Assembly (NCBI GenBank): GCA_963565915.1
Contig: OY751490.1
Location: 868,001-932,000, forward strand
Length of the DNA stretch: 64,000 bases
Source: Entoloma clypeatum
Lineage: Eukaryota; Basidiomycota; Agaricomycetes; Agaricales; Entolomataceae
Reading direction: 5' to 3'
Part shown: one piece after another, positions 10,372 through 22,255 of the stretch
How the letters are laid out: every line of letters starts with the position of its first letter
Numbering within the stretch: the first letter of the stretch is position 1
The notes under the pieces: model-generated
The model's input: only the letters and a program-made list of their open reading frames with translations
What the model was told of the DNA's origin: nothing
Databases searched by the model: none
Position numbers and translations under genes: made by a program

Positions 10372-12383
10372 ATGATGGAGGGCTCTCCCAAACGTGGTGG
10401 ATTCTCCTTCAATTTCTTCCGCCGGAACAGACCCAAGGAATCGGCCCCCGAAAATGGAGAGTTCAAGCAGCGCAAGGCCATCGTCCAGGAGGGCCACAAG
10501 TACCTCGCCAAGGCGGTGGACATGCTGAACAACAAGGACGGGCTCGACACCCGACATATGAATTTGCTTCATGACAGGTGGTCGAGGCGAGTTACCCCCC
10601 ATGGTCCGTGCTCGGTGGATCTGATTTTAAACTGGCTAGTTTGATGGGTGCTGCGCCCGGAGGCAAAAAACTCACGAAAGGACCGATGAGCCCAGAGGAT
10701 TTCCGCGACAAGTCAAGAACGCTGCTCGAGGACGTCAAGGTATCTATTCTCCCTCGAAAAGTATCTCCCTCATAACTCAGATGTCGACATACTGTATCAT
10801 AGGCAGCCTTCGATGGCGCTGGACACGCCAGTATTCCCGAACAGAGCATAGCATCCTCTTCACATCAGCATCATCACGAGCCAGTTGAACCCGAGCGGCC
10901 CCCCTCCGTCCAGGTGAGCCTTTGATATCTTGAAATCCGACTATCTATGCCACCCTCAACGGTCAGCGCCTTGCAGCAAAACCCGCCCCTTCAGAGAGAT
11001 CCCTCCCATCACCGGACACATTCCCAGTCTGCCAGAGACGAGAGGAACAGGGAAAAGGAGAAAGAACTCGAGCGCGCGTATAAAGAGATCCACAGGGGCC
11101 AATCCCAGCAATCGTCACGACAGGCGCGTGCACGCGTCCTCCTCACAAACCTTCGTATCTTATTCTTAACCTTATCCCAGCAGCAAACCTCCGGACGTCA
11201 CCACTCAAATGGGACGAACGAATTTGGTGAATCTCGATACCGCCAGGAGGTGAGCGGGAGCCATCATGTGGGCCAATCTTCATCTCGTATACTGATTTTT
11301 TTTTCTTTCTGTGTTTGTTTGTTCCAGAGCACACGCGACCATCGATCCGAAGACGATACCCACAAAGTGTATAAAGACCGAAAACGTGAAGAACGCCCGC
11401 GAGACCGTGATGGCCGCCACCGGGACGATCGCGACAACGATGACCGATATCGAGAACGCCCGCGTGATGACCGCCGCAGAGATGACGGTCGCAGAAATGA
11501 CCGCTATCAACGTGATAGAGCTTATGATGACCGCCACCGCGATGATCACTATTCCAGCAGCCGACGACGGCGAGATGACTATGAAAGAGACAACTTGAAA
11601 GACAGGGCTAGAGACCGGGACCCACGAGAAAGAGACCGTGAAAGAGAGCGTGAAAAGGAGCGTGAAAGAGAGCGCCGTGAGCGAGAAAGAGACAGGGAAA
11701 GAGAGAGAGAGAGAGAACGGAAAACGAAAGATAGGGAAAGAGATAGAGATAGAGACCGAGACCGAGATCGAGACCGAGATCGAGACAGGGACGAGGGCCG
11801 GGACAGAGAAAAAGACAGGGACAGAGACAGAGACAGAGACCGAGACAGAGACCGTGATCGTTCTTACAAGGGGACCAGGCGGGAGGCCCGACGACGGCCC
11901 GACTACGATGACAGGCGAAGTGACGACCGCCGTCGGGACGAACGTCGACGGGACGATCCCTATCGCGAAGATCGACACCGCGAACGCGAACGTGAGGATC
12001 GTCACCGTCACGAAGGCCGCCGGCAGCGGGAGGCGGATGACAGCCGAAGAGAGCCTGCAGAAGAGGACGAAGAAGAAGTGCGGCCGATCCCACCTCCGGC
12101 ACCGGTTGCGTCGACACCGACGTATATCCCGTACCCGGAAGACGAGGAGCGGCGCAGACGAGATACCCATTTGTACGAGCTGGGTGGCGGCGCTCTTGAA
12201 CATATACCAGAGGAGCTATTAGCACCAGGTCAGCACGGCATAGAAGATGAGATGGCGCCGTTAATGATACCCCCTCCCAGAGCACGCGTACGCCAACTCG
12301 AACCGAGATCACGATTCAAGGAGCATCTCTCATCAGTATATCCAGGAACACGAAGAGGAACCATAGTTTCAACTGTACAATGA
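10372..12383 (+). CDS. RD/RE-dipeptide-repeat protein, about 580 aa, unknown function
   Basis: Probable exons: 10372 to about 10540-10570, 10578-10739, 10803-10913, 10977-11123, 11184-11249, 11328-12383. The first and fourth donor sites are not ordinary GT and stay unresolved (one may be GC-AG). The N-terminus is basic (FSFNFFRRNRP) and followed by an ordered segment. The last exon encodes a very long run of Arg-Asp/Arg-Glu dipeptides (about residues 240-430), then a Pro-rich tail ending near RSRFKEHLSSVYPGTRRG. Such charged repeats occur in nuclear RNA-processing proteins, so a nuclear role is inferred only. The repeat makes long meaningless frames on the other strand. The gene is convergent with the monooxygenase gene, with 292 bp between stops. 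Confidence 0.68.
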
Positions 12384-12400
12384 CTTTCATGAGCTTGTTT

Positions 12401-12423
12401 CCCCCCCCCCCCCCCCCCCCCCC
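12401..12423. repeat. Poly-C tract (23 C)
   Basis: Uninterrupted run of 23 C, 18 bp after the stop of the RD/RE gene, so probably in its 3' UTR or just beyond. The exact length may be uncertain in the assembly. Confidence 0.95.
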
Positions 12424-12605
12424 GCTTCTTTTTGGTATACAGTTTAATTCATGAATGTAGTAGTAGTGGATAGCAATGTACAGTGATGGTAATCGTGGTT
12501 CGTAAGACATGTCAAATGCGACTACGCTGTCCCGTTCCTGCGTCGTGAAGAGGGCATGATGAGTGATTGTCCAAATCCAAAAAAAGCATCGTCGAAGAAA
12601 ACCAA

Positions 12606-12640
12606 GGGAGGGGAGGCAAGGAGGGAGGGAGGGAGGGGAG
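12606..12640 (+). other. G-rich GGGA tract, possible G-quadruplex
   Basis: Several G3-G4 runs separated by 1-4 nt on the plus strand, between the two convergent genes and downstream of both stop codons. Confidence 0.55.
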
Positions 12641-12675
12641 AATTAGTATAATCGTGTAACCGCCAGCCCCCCGGG

Positions 12676-14643
12676 CTACGAATACTCTTCAATCACAACA
12701 TCCACCGATCTTACCGCCACCTTGCGCTCCACCGTCATGCTCCCGAATATATCACACGCAAGGTTCAAACCATTCGCTCGCTCGCGCAGCATCCCCCACT
12801 CCACCCACCAATTATCCGCTTCGTCTTCCGCATCGTAGCCAAATATATCCTTGATCTCAGCCCACTCTGGCGTCTCCTCCTCGCCGTCGCCCGCATTCAG
12901 CACATCGACGCCGGCATCCCGCTTCGTACGCAGCGCCGAATCTCGGTACTCCTGCATCGCCCCTGGGGGGAAGGTCATGAACGCCACGTCGCCGTGTTCC
13001 TTCTTGAGGATGGCGGCGCATCGGGGCTGGCGGATGTCTTGGAACGCATAGAGGAAGTTGGTGATCTGATCGTGTGTACGCAGGTGGGAGAATAGTTTGG
13101 CCAGGACGGCGCCGTCTTCTACGGATATCGCACATTGTTGGTAGCATCCCGGCTGGAGAAGAAGAAAAAGAACAAAGTTTCGTCAGGCGCCACCTGGGGG
13201 GAAGCAAGAGATCGTGACGTACAGGCAGTGGATGTGCGGCTTCCCCTATCAGCACCATCCGTCCGCTCTCGTCTACCCAGTTTTCGAGACCCGGATGATC
13301 GATCACAGGGACACATATAGGAGGCCGAGCTAGTTTTCCCAACTTCCGCACTCTTTAGAAAATTCAAAAAAGTAAATCATCATGAGATATGGAAAGAATG
13401 GGAGCGAAGTCCGACCTCGGTTCACAGGGCTCCATTGCTTTCTGCATGTTTTTCAGCGATGTCTCAGCATCCCATGTGCCTTCATTTCCGTCTGCGGGGG
13501 CGTATACAATCACGGCGAGATCCGGCTGGCCGCCCTAAATCGGAGTTCAGCCCCAACAATACAATAAACTCGTGGAGAAAGGAGGTATACGGACAATTGG
13601 AAATGCGAGAACGGCGTTGCCATTCCCGAACCACGCAAACATTTTTTTCTGGGGGCTGTTGAGGGTCGCACATCGGGAGCAATACATGAACAACGGCGTA
13701 CGTGTTTGTGGCCATAGATGTAACCCAGGTCACCGTCTGCCAAGATTGCCTCCTTCGGGATGGTCGTGCTATGAAACAAGTATCAAGCTTGGGCTTGAAG
13801 GACACGGGGAAGGGTGTTTGGATGTTACCTGTAAACGTTTATTCTCGGTGATGGCTCCTCGTCATCTCCTAGGAGAAACGGCCGTGAAAGGCCGTTGACG
13901 CCATCAGCGCCAACGATGACATCTGCTCTCAAGACCTCCCCCGTGGACAGTGTGACCTTTGGTACTGTCGGGTCTATTGACGTCACTTGGGTGTTAAAGC
14001 GAACTTTGGCGCCCAGTGATATGGCGGTCTTGCATAGTAGTTGCTGGACGTCCTGGTACTGCGTTGAACCCATCAATCGGTGTCGACAGGCACAAGAGAG
14101 GGGTGGGCAACGTACGTGTGTGAAAATCAAGTCCCCCCGCGTTTCTCTCAGGATCTCCTCATCCCAGATATGTGTCCCTAGAATCTCCCCCGTCTCCACT
14201 GTTATTCCGAAAAATATCGGCACCTCTCCCCAAAAGACACGCGGAGGCATTGGCAGTACTTACGTAGCAGTAGATCAAGACCGTCCGACTTCTGGACTAT
14301 CTTGCGGAGTTCTTCCTCGAGCCCCCAGTGATATAGGATTTTTGAGAAGTTGGGGGACATGCGGCATCCTCCCGAGCGGGGCTTGGTGACGGAAGGGGGG
14401 GTCGGTGAGGGATTGCTTGCGGGAGAGTTGGATGACTCACCTGAGCAGCGATGGAAGGACTCCTCTCCAGGAGGACGACTCGATGTCCGACCCGCCGTAG
14501 TGCGACGGCGCAAGCGAGGCCGGCAAGACCTCCGCCAATGATCAAAAAATCAATTGCGAGGGCAGTCTGTTTGGGTGAAGGCGCAATAGCCTAGGAAGGA
14601 GTTAGATTGAGTAGAGGATGGAGGATGAATGGAGGTATACCAT
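12676..14643 (-). CDS. FAD-dependent monooxygenase (salicylate hydroxylase/PHBH-like), about 476 aa
   Basis: Ten exons in consistent phase: 14643-14641 (only the ATG), 14590-14441, 14381-14264, 14198-14116, 14058-13829, 13768-13702, 13648-13595, 13534-13416, 13352-13223, 13152-12676. The N-terminal Rossmann motif GGGLAGLACAVALRRVG with the acidic residue in LLERS (about residues 19-44) binds the ADP part of FAD. The DG motif is ADVIVGADGVNGLSRP (about 190). The second FAD motif reads VLIGEAAHPLP, with Glu where the family usually has Asp. The C-terminus is acidic and ends IEEYS. Members hydroxylate or epoxidise aromatic and other small substrates with NAD(P)H and O2; the substrate cannot be read from sequence. 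The one-codon first exon is the least certain part; an in-frame start near 14545 is the alternative. Confidence 0.85.
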
Positions 14644-17600
14644 CGTACGAGAACAAGAAGAACGTGAGTATAAGGACGCGGAGGGTCAAGCCAGCGGAGG
14701 GTATTTTGGACAAGAAAGCGGTCAGTCTTGTTGTTTTTTTACAATTAAAGGGATCCGATTTGTGGGAGGGTTGGCACGTGCTCGCCAAAGAACAAACCCC
14801 CAAACAAGTCGACATTACCCCGATCAAGGGACGTTAATGCAATTGCTTCCGCCGTTAAAATATAAAAAATACATGTCGAATACATACATATCTGAGCGAG
14901 AGAGCGCGGGTGATGCGCTTATACATACCTATTCTCTTTTCTCTACAGAAGAAAAAGATCTCAATTTCAATGGTGTCTCGGCTCGTGAGAAAGTCAGACA
15001 TCTGATCGAACTCGGTCGGACCCCGTTCACCCCCGGGCACCACCCACTCACTGCCTCCCGCCAGCATCGCCGCTCTTCTATTCCTTTCCTATTGGTCAAG
15101 TTGAACAAAAAATGGCTTTTCGCTTGTTTGCATTCTTGGAACATATCTGTTGATCGGGTTTTCTGTAGATTCGGTGTAATCATCTGAACAGGGGTCACAC
15201 TCACCAATAATCTATGAGGAATTTCGAAGCATTCCGTTCGCTTCCAACAATCATCATCAAGGCCAGTCGTTACTCCACCTGGAACTTCATCAGACCCCCA
15301 GGAAAATGAACAGAAAAACGAGGCAAGTTGTGTAAGCAATGCACGAGGACCTTTTGACGGCTTGAATTCAACATATAGCCCAAAAAAGTCAGCGACCATG
15401 ATGAAAGGGAACCTAGTGGAATCGACGACAGAACATGAGTCGCGTACCCACGAGGTTGATTAGTGAGTGGTTCTTTGCTGTAGACGTTGACCAAACGAAG
15501 AAAATTAAGGAACTGCGGGGCAAGGGACACTTCCCCCAGTAAGCTGATGCCGATCTTCAGCTACGCAGGATAACGGTCTGATCTGAACATGGACTTGAGA
15601 CGATTTGGACCCTCAAGTTGATGCGGCGATACCGTTAGTATCTATGAAGCACTCATCAGAGAAGGTTTGACGTTCGACTTCCTTCAAATCAGTGGACCTG
15701 CAGGGCTGCAGGATCGGCATCGTCATGTGGTGCAGGCTGAGCTCAGCACCGATAATTCAAAAACTCGAACTCTATGTAAAGGAGCTGCAGAAAAGACAGT
15801 GATGACGACTGGCCCTGAAAGAAAGATGCAATTCCGCTTCAACTGCTGCCTGCAAGGCCTGGGAGAAATGTTGAATGCTACGAAAAGCTGTTCGACGATT
15901 GGGGAGGATGACCTCAGTTCTGGCGACTGAGAATAGCTGCTGATGTTCCTGAGCGACGGCACGATAAATGGAGTTCTTGACAGAAGTTCTGTTGGAAAAT
16001 GCAGGAGGCATCAGATGACCCTGACGATGAGCGCGCATTACCAATGCCGGCGGCTTCTGCACAGTCGCAAAATGCAGATTCCAATGCAGTTCTGACTTAT
16101 CGGAGAAAGCTGGAATGCAGGATTCATATCACAGCGTACACCTAATGATGGATAGTCAAATTTAGAGTCAAATGAACCCGGGGGAGGAGGATAAAAGCAT
16201 ACTTTCCAACTTGTTTTCTGGTGAGTTGCCAGGGACTGCTTGGTTCCTCTGATCGGTGACAAACTAATCAGATGCGGAGAATCTCCACAGTCTGTTGCAA
16301 AATATGCTCTGATTCGCGTTGACTGTGCAATGGCTCGCCATGCGAGCTCGGCTTGGACAGATATTCCGTGTCGTTAACGGCTCCGCGGGCGAGGCCTGTG
16401 AGCTCTGAGTCAGCCGACGATCCTGTCAAGCTTCAAAGGACAGACAATAAGTATGATAGGGTTGTTCGATTCCTACGTCTTGTCAACATTTCGTTTGTTC
16501 CTCGGATAAGTCGTCTGCCAGTGCCAATGGCCGAAGCCTGAGAACATACATTAAACCAAACGAGACTTGACAGAAAGGTGGTGAGTGACGATCTGCAAGG
16601 AGGTTGAATGATACCATATATTGAACCTCTCAAGTTCAAGCTACAAGAAGATTATGATATTAGCGCGAATTGACCTCGTGATCACCGACTCAACCCCCGA
16701 AAACGTGGGGTGAAGCCCGATCAATTTCGCCTTTCTCCTTCAAGAGAGTTGATGGTAGCCCTACACCCGCGTGAACAATCAAGATTAGAGCCCCTAAACA
16801 TCAAGCTTCAAGTGAAAAGATCAACGTATTAGGGGTACCACCGCGCCAGCGGCCATAGCTTCAAGAGAGGATCAAAGCAGCCTTCCGGCACCAACACACA
16901 GTTCTCCAAGCTGCACCTACAACATGCCGTCAACCTTCAAGATCGCGCTGAGCAATCTTCCGGCGTTTTAACTCCGACTCGGCCCGCTGCTAACCTATCA
17001 CCCCTCCAAGTATCAAAGTGCCTGACGATCCCCCCCGACACTCAAAGAGCACAATAAAATATACCACCAGTATGTATAAATCTTCTTGCTAAACCATGAT
17101 CCACTGATCTATTTAATTCACATCGCGTACTTTCATCCCTGGGATCCGAGTCGTAAGTCGACTGGAACAGGTAACCTGAAAAGACGGCTTCCCCCTGCCG
17201 ATCAAAAAAAACAAAACATACAATTGCAAAGATTTGGCATACCCTCTCGGCTGCCAATTTGGGATGCCGATCCCCCACGACATTCCCCACCCTCCTTAAA
17301 AGCGCATGGAACGAGAGAAACTGGGGCTCGTCCCCTCAATTCATAATGTACCAAATCCATCAACTCGTCACAGATTGATCGATCCAACAGTGCCCTCTCC
17401 GGTATGGCAAACAGTGCCTAGGCATCGGAAAGCCTGAAGTTTGAAGCACAACAACGGGCCGAGCTTGCGTAATACCTGCTCTCGAGACGACGGGAATTCG
17501 GGACTTTCAGAGTGCACCTCGGGGGATTTAACCTGCTCTTGCGACTTGCCTGACTAGGAGAATTCCAACTCAACAGAACTCGGAAATTCCCTGTGGTCCC

Positions 17601-19596
17601 GTCCCCATCGCACCCGGCACCGGCAGGAAAAAAAAAATAACGAGATGGGAGGTACCGACTCGGATCGAATGTTCGAACGTTCAAGCGTAACGTCCACCCT
17701 GCACTCTTGTCTGTTTTAAAGTTCAAACTTTCTCCACTCCTCCCCCCACTGCTTGACATGTTTGAGTGACGGCACTGATGGCCCTCATATACAGTAACGC
17801 GTTTGTGCGCTCAGCGTGTTTGATCCCTTTGTGATCCTGGTTGAGCCCTCGATGCAGATTAGATTAGATTAGATCCTAGACGATGATCGCTTTGTTCGCC
17901 CGATGTTCGCACAGCGGCGGCCAAAAAACCTTTGCATCTCTCTACGCGACTCCATCTGTTGACCTGCCTGGTCGCAAAATATTCCCAAACCTGTCAAAAG
18001 TAAGCACATACCATATACCACCCATGAACGCTCCCAAGGCCATCTAACCTTCCCCAGCGCAACGTTCCCAGGAGCCCTTTTTCTTCATAGGTCTTTCGGG
18101 TTCAGACCACCATCGAACTTCAAGAGGACCAAAGTTCCCTCAGTGCGTGCTCTATCACTTTCCGCCCCTTACTCCCCCCCCCCCTGTCAGAAGGATATCT
18201 TTGAACATCGAGCACGCCTCCTCCGAGCCACAGTCATCGCCTTCCTCCACCCCGAGGCAAAGACAGCTCCTCGACCGCATCTCTCACAAACCGCGATTCG
18301 CGGCACGCGGCTAGATTCCTTGTTTCGGCGTGAGGGGAAGTCGCGCCTCTCATCTTGCACAAGCGATACCTTATACCAACTTGAGAGCGTTCACTTTCGC
18401 GAGCAACCACCGGTTCGCGCAATGGGACGATGTAAGCCCAGACCTTTAGCCGGAGTCGTCCTCCGGGCCTCCTCAACTCCGCGAATTAAAGCTCACGTTC
18501 GTATCCTCCATACCGTCGTCTTCCTTCATCTCACTTCCGAACATCCAAAGCCTTCATTTTGTCCTATTGCAGTCTCTCATTGGACAACTTTCTGGTCATC
18601 GGAAGGCTCTCGGCGCGGTCAGGGATCGTCCCGGAGGGCGCTCTCCATCTCCTTTTCTTGCAACAGGGAGAGCCATTTGAAATTCGCGGCCTCGAACGAC
18701 CGTGTGGCGTCTCGAAAAAAGGTACTTTTACGAGCACATTGGCGCCAAGGGAGTTCACCTCGAACTTCCTTATCCCGACGGGTGCGGAATCTCGCCGATA
18801 GACACTTTTATCTGATTTGGTACCTTACACCCCCAAGCGCCGCAAGCTCAGATCAATGGGGGTTATGATCGCAACCACGACGATTCACTTCCGCCGCTTG
18901 GAATCTAAGCTCATGAATATCGGTTGCCTTCGCCAGCTTTGTTGGAAACACTGCGAGTTTTTGTGGAGCAATCGGAAAAGGCTGTTCTGTGCCCCAAGGT
19001 TGGGTGATCTCGATAAAGGTCTGCTCAAGTTTCCCGCTATTTCCAGAGTCACAAAAATCTGTGGGTCGATGATATTCCTTACGGGGAAACCCGAGGTTGG
19101 GGCTGAAGTGATGAGAGGCGGGTTGCGCGCGTGCTCCGCAAAAGGGATCCTTGGCAACCTTTACGCCGAGCACTGGTCCTAACCCAGATACACGCTTATC
19201 AGTGAGATGTTTCCATTTATGAATTGTACGACTTACTCTCGGCTCCAAAAAAGTCTGCTCCAGTCGACCGTCCGGCTCCTTTACGCCTAGGAACTTCACG
19301 CAAGTAGACGAGATCAACGTGTGTCTCCACGCCCTATGACGCATCCTACAGTGGCAGGATGGCGGGTGGCTTTATAGATCCTGTTACAGCTTTTTAGGTC
19401 GGATAGCGTCAACGATATTCGATATCGTAAATCAAAAATAACGGCCCGCACTGGTTATCACAACCAGCCAAACTCGTTTGTTTTTTCTTTTCAAATCAGA
19501 CATGTAACCGAAAGAGAGAGGCAGTCACTCTAATAATAAAAATGATCAGTCACATGGAAGCATCGAAAACACAATGTGGTATAAGCCTTACATGTA
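14644..19596. other. Long stretch without a supported gene
   Basis: About 5 kb. Minus-strand frames at about 15399-15207 (ending in a GTGAGT donor) and 16062-15772 look somewhat protein-like and could be exons of one unrecognised or decaying gene, but I could not join them. A plus frame of 241 codons at 18143-18868 and minus frames at 18853-19344 overlap each other and show no domain. A small GATTA repeat occurs at about 17857-17873. The rest shows nothing. Confidence 0.45.
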
Positions 19597-21058
19597 TTAC
19601 AGCTTGCTTTCCAAGGAGAGAACATTCGGAATTCTCTTCTCTTCTCCTCTACTTGATAAAGGCACCAGCCTTCTCATCCTCCCTTCCTCGACCTGCTGAG
19701 CCAGTATCTCTTCTGCCCAACGAATTGCTCCAAGAGCGAGCTTCTCAACGTCCGCCTTTGTATTGGCGGCATGGAGACACACCCGGACACGATCTTTGCC
19801 CTTGGGTACCGTCGGCCAGGTGATTGGTCTGGCGTTCATTCCGAGGGCAAGGAGGTAAGCCGAGAGTGGGCGTGGCAGGGATGTCATGATGGGAATTATT
19901 GGGGAAGGAGGGAAGGAGGTGCCGGGATTTGCGAGATGAGGAAGGAGAGAGAGGAGGGAAGGAGGTATAGAGGCTAGTTTGGGGCCGATGAAGGAGGTGA
20001 AGTGTGATGAGAGCTCAAGGAGCTTTGTGGCCCGCTGTGCGTTCACTAAGATTTTGGAAGAGGGAGGGGGCCAACGAAATGGGGCTCACCTCATGGGCCG
20101 TCCCGTCTTCCAGCAGATCGAAAGAGCAGTCGATGGCGATGACACTGGCAAAGCTGAGAGATGTCGTGAAAATTAAGGAACGGGCGTAGTTCAACAGGTA
20201 GTCGCGAATCAGAGTGCTCGTCAAGATAACAGCTGTGTTGGAGTACGTGAGGACTCTTTGCGTGATACTTAGGAATTAGTACGCACCTCCAGACGCTGCC
20301 AACGCCTTTCCAAATGTATGAAGTCGGGCAAGAACCTTGTTCTCCAACCCCAGCTCAGCGACTCTTCCCCGTCCCTGAGGGCCATATATCCCCGTGGCGT
20401 GGGCCTCATCCACCACCAGATGCGCGTTTCCCCTGGGAAAGTGCGTCTCCAAAACCTGCACGATCTCTGACAAAGGGGAGAACGTCCCGTCCATGCTGTA
20501 GAGGCTCTCCACCGCGACAAACACGCTGTTCTCCCCTGAATGCAGCCCTGGTCGATCTTGTAGCACTTTGACAACGATATGCTGAAGAGACTGCAGAGAA
20601 TTGTGCCTGAACGGAAATTGGGCATCCCGAGCGCGAGAGGCCCTTATGCCATCATGCACGGAAGCATGTATGTATTCGTCGTAGACGATGACGTCCCCGG
20701 ATTGTGGGACGCACGAGAAAAAACCAACGTTGGCGTCGAATCCCGAGTTGAAGAGCAAAGCCGCCTCCGAACGGAAGAAGTGTCTCAGGCGTTCTTCTAG
20801 TGCGCTGTGCGCTTGCCCGTTCACGAGAAGCCTTGATCCGCCTGATCCAAGAATGTCTGGCGCCTCATTGAGCTTGTTGAGATAACGATTTCGAAGGGAG
20901 TGAGACGAGGATAGGGAAAGGTAGTCGTTAGAGTTGAAGTCGATCAAAGTGGAAACGGAGGCAGCGGTGTTTGGGTCGGGCAGCCGACGTCGTATTCGAC
21001 GCTCGTCGCGAGATGTGAGCGCGGCGGAGAGCTTTGTGTTCAGAGAGGCGTTGCTCAT
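19597..21058 (-). CDS. bioF: 8-amino-7-oxononanoate synthase (KAPA synthase), BioF family, 450 aa
   Basis: PLP-dependent alpha-oxoamine synthase. The BioF reaction condenses pimeloyl-CoA (or pimeloyl-ACP) with alanine in biotin synthesis. Three exons: 21058-20287, 20232-20090, 20034-19597; introns of 54 and 55 nt, phases 1 and 0. Visible motifs are the N-terminal substrate-binding region (IDFNSNDYLSLS and LGSGGSRLLVNG), the PLP-contacting VDEAHATGIYGPQGRG, and the Schiff-base lysine in HTFGKALAASGGA; the first intron falls just after it. The C-terminal small domain has MTSLPRPLSAYLLALG and VRVCLHAANTKADVEKL. Length is normal for fungal members. The family also contains 5-aminolevulinate and serine palmitoyl transferase homologues, but size and motifs favour BioF. 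It lies downstream of POP5 on the same strand. Confidence 0.9.
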
Positions 21059-21419
21059 CTATGTTGAATTGCAAAAAAAAGAAAAAAAAACAGAACACAT
21101 ATTTCAAACACCCCAAAGATTTTTACCGAGGGTATGGTGAAAGTGGAAGCGGGGTAAGTGCGACATTTTATATCGGTCAAAGGACAGTATTGGGTATGAT
21201 GGCTACTGGTGTGAGGGGTCTGTGTGGATACTAGTAGGAAGTCATCCCAACGTAAAGCCCAAATATGGGGGGGTCTGAAGCAGTTTGTAAATAGCCCTTG
21301 ATCAATTTGACGGGTCTGGGTTGGGGCACGACGATTGTTAAGCCAGAGCCGTCGTTGACAAGTCGAAACTGTTCCGAAAGGGAGTAGATAGCAGGGCAAG
21401 GAATGGTCATCTAACCGAA

Positions 21420-22088
21420 CTAATCTTGCAGTGTTTCAATTTCAAGTGTACTTGCGTCAAGATATGAATCATATGAATCTTGATAAGCAGCTGAGACGAC
21501 GAAAGTCAGAAAGGGGTTTGAGCATGTCCCTTGGAGAAACGCACCAGGTGTCTGCGCCTGAGCTCTATATCGCGCGACGACTTCCCGGTTGTGCGCTATG
21601 GCTGCGAGCTGCGCATGTTTGATCGTGCCTAACATTGCCTGTCAATAGATGTTCCGCCCTCCGACTATTCTCCTTACCAGAGACATGGATGACGTTGGGG
21701 ATATATCTGATGCCTTCTATCGTTGACAAAAGGGTCAAAGCACCCCAAGCGATTTTATGATGATCTCTTGCCACTCTTATGATGCAGATATTCGTTGTTG
21801 GGGAATAATATTTGACTATTAGCAGCGTTCGATGGGTGCCCAAAACCAAGTGAAATGGTAAATATCTCACCTGTCAACGAAAGCCCAACGGCTCCCCATC
21901 CCGTATCGCCAAAATTGTTGAGAACGCTTTGCTTCAGTGCAGCCCAGATTTCTTTTCCTTCCAAGTGGCTTGTACTGGGTTTATTCTGACCGACCGGGAT
22001 GAGCTCGACAAGAAGCCAACGGTTCTTGGATTACAGTCAATCCAAATGAAAAGACCGGGAATAATGTGCATACCTTGAACCGTACCAT
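21420..22088 (-). CDS. POP5: POP5-like subunit of RNase P/RNase MRP, 153 aa
   Basis: Protein subunit of RNase P (tRNA 5' maturation) and RNase MRP (pre-rRNA processing), nuclear. Five exons, all phases consistent: 22088-22074 (MVRFK), 22024-21871, 21815-21678, 21628-21545, 21490-21420. The sequence follows the POP5/Rpp14 family throughout: MVRFKNRWLLVE at the start, LNNFGDTGWGAVGLSL, VKYYSPTTNICIIRVARDHHKIAWGALTL and HVSGTIKHAQLAAI. The last intron (21544-21491, 54 nt) is a multiple of three and could be read through, adding 18 residues; its CTGAC branch site and CAG acceptor indicate it is spliced. The gene is divergent from the DUF4139 gene. Confidence 0.92.
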
Positions 22089-22255
22089 GCTTTTCTACAA
22101 GCTACAAGTCTGAAGGAGATGCCGCAGCCATATCGTATCGACGTTCAGGTGCAGAATATCACGCTGAGCGCTAGTCACATATCAGGTGACGATTACGAGA
22201 TTCGTGACAGCCCCTGCGTCGGCTCATAAAGCTTTGACTGTTTTCTCCCCACTCC
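22089..22255. promoter_or_regulatory. Short divergent intergenic region POP5 / DUF4139 gene
   Basis: Only 167 bp separate the two opposed start codons, so both promoters must lie here or reach into the other gene. No TATA box is clear; GTCGGCTCATAAAG near 22218 is the only mildly promoter-like piece. Confidence 0.5.

Noticed and set aside
11280..12312. Long minus-strand frames of 307 and 234 codons
   Set aside because: Antisense shadows of the RD/RE repeat exon, with low-complexity Val/Ser/Leu composition and no domain.
18143..19344. Plus frame of 241 codons and overlapping minus frames as genes
   Set aside because: Mutually overlapping and without domains; the spliced minus-strand model starting at 19344 meets a stop soon after its intron.
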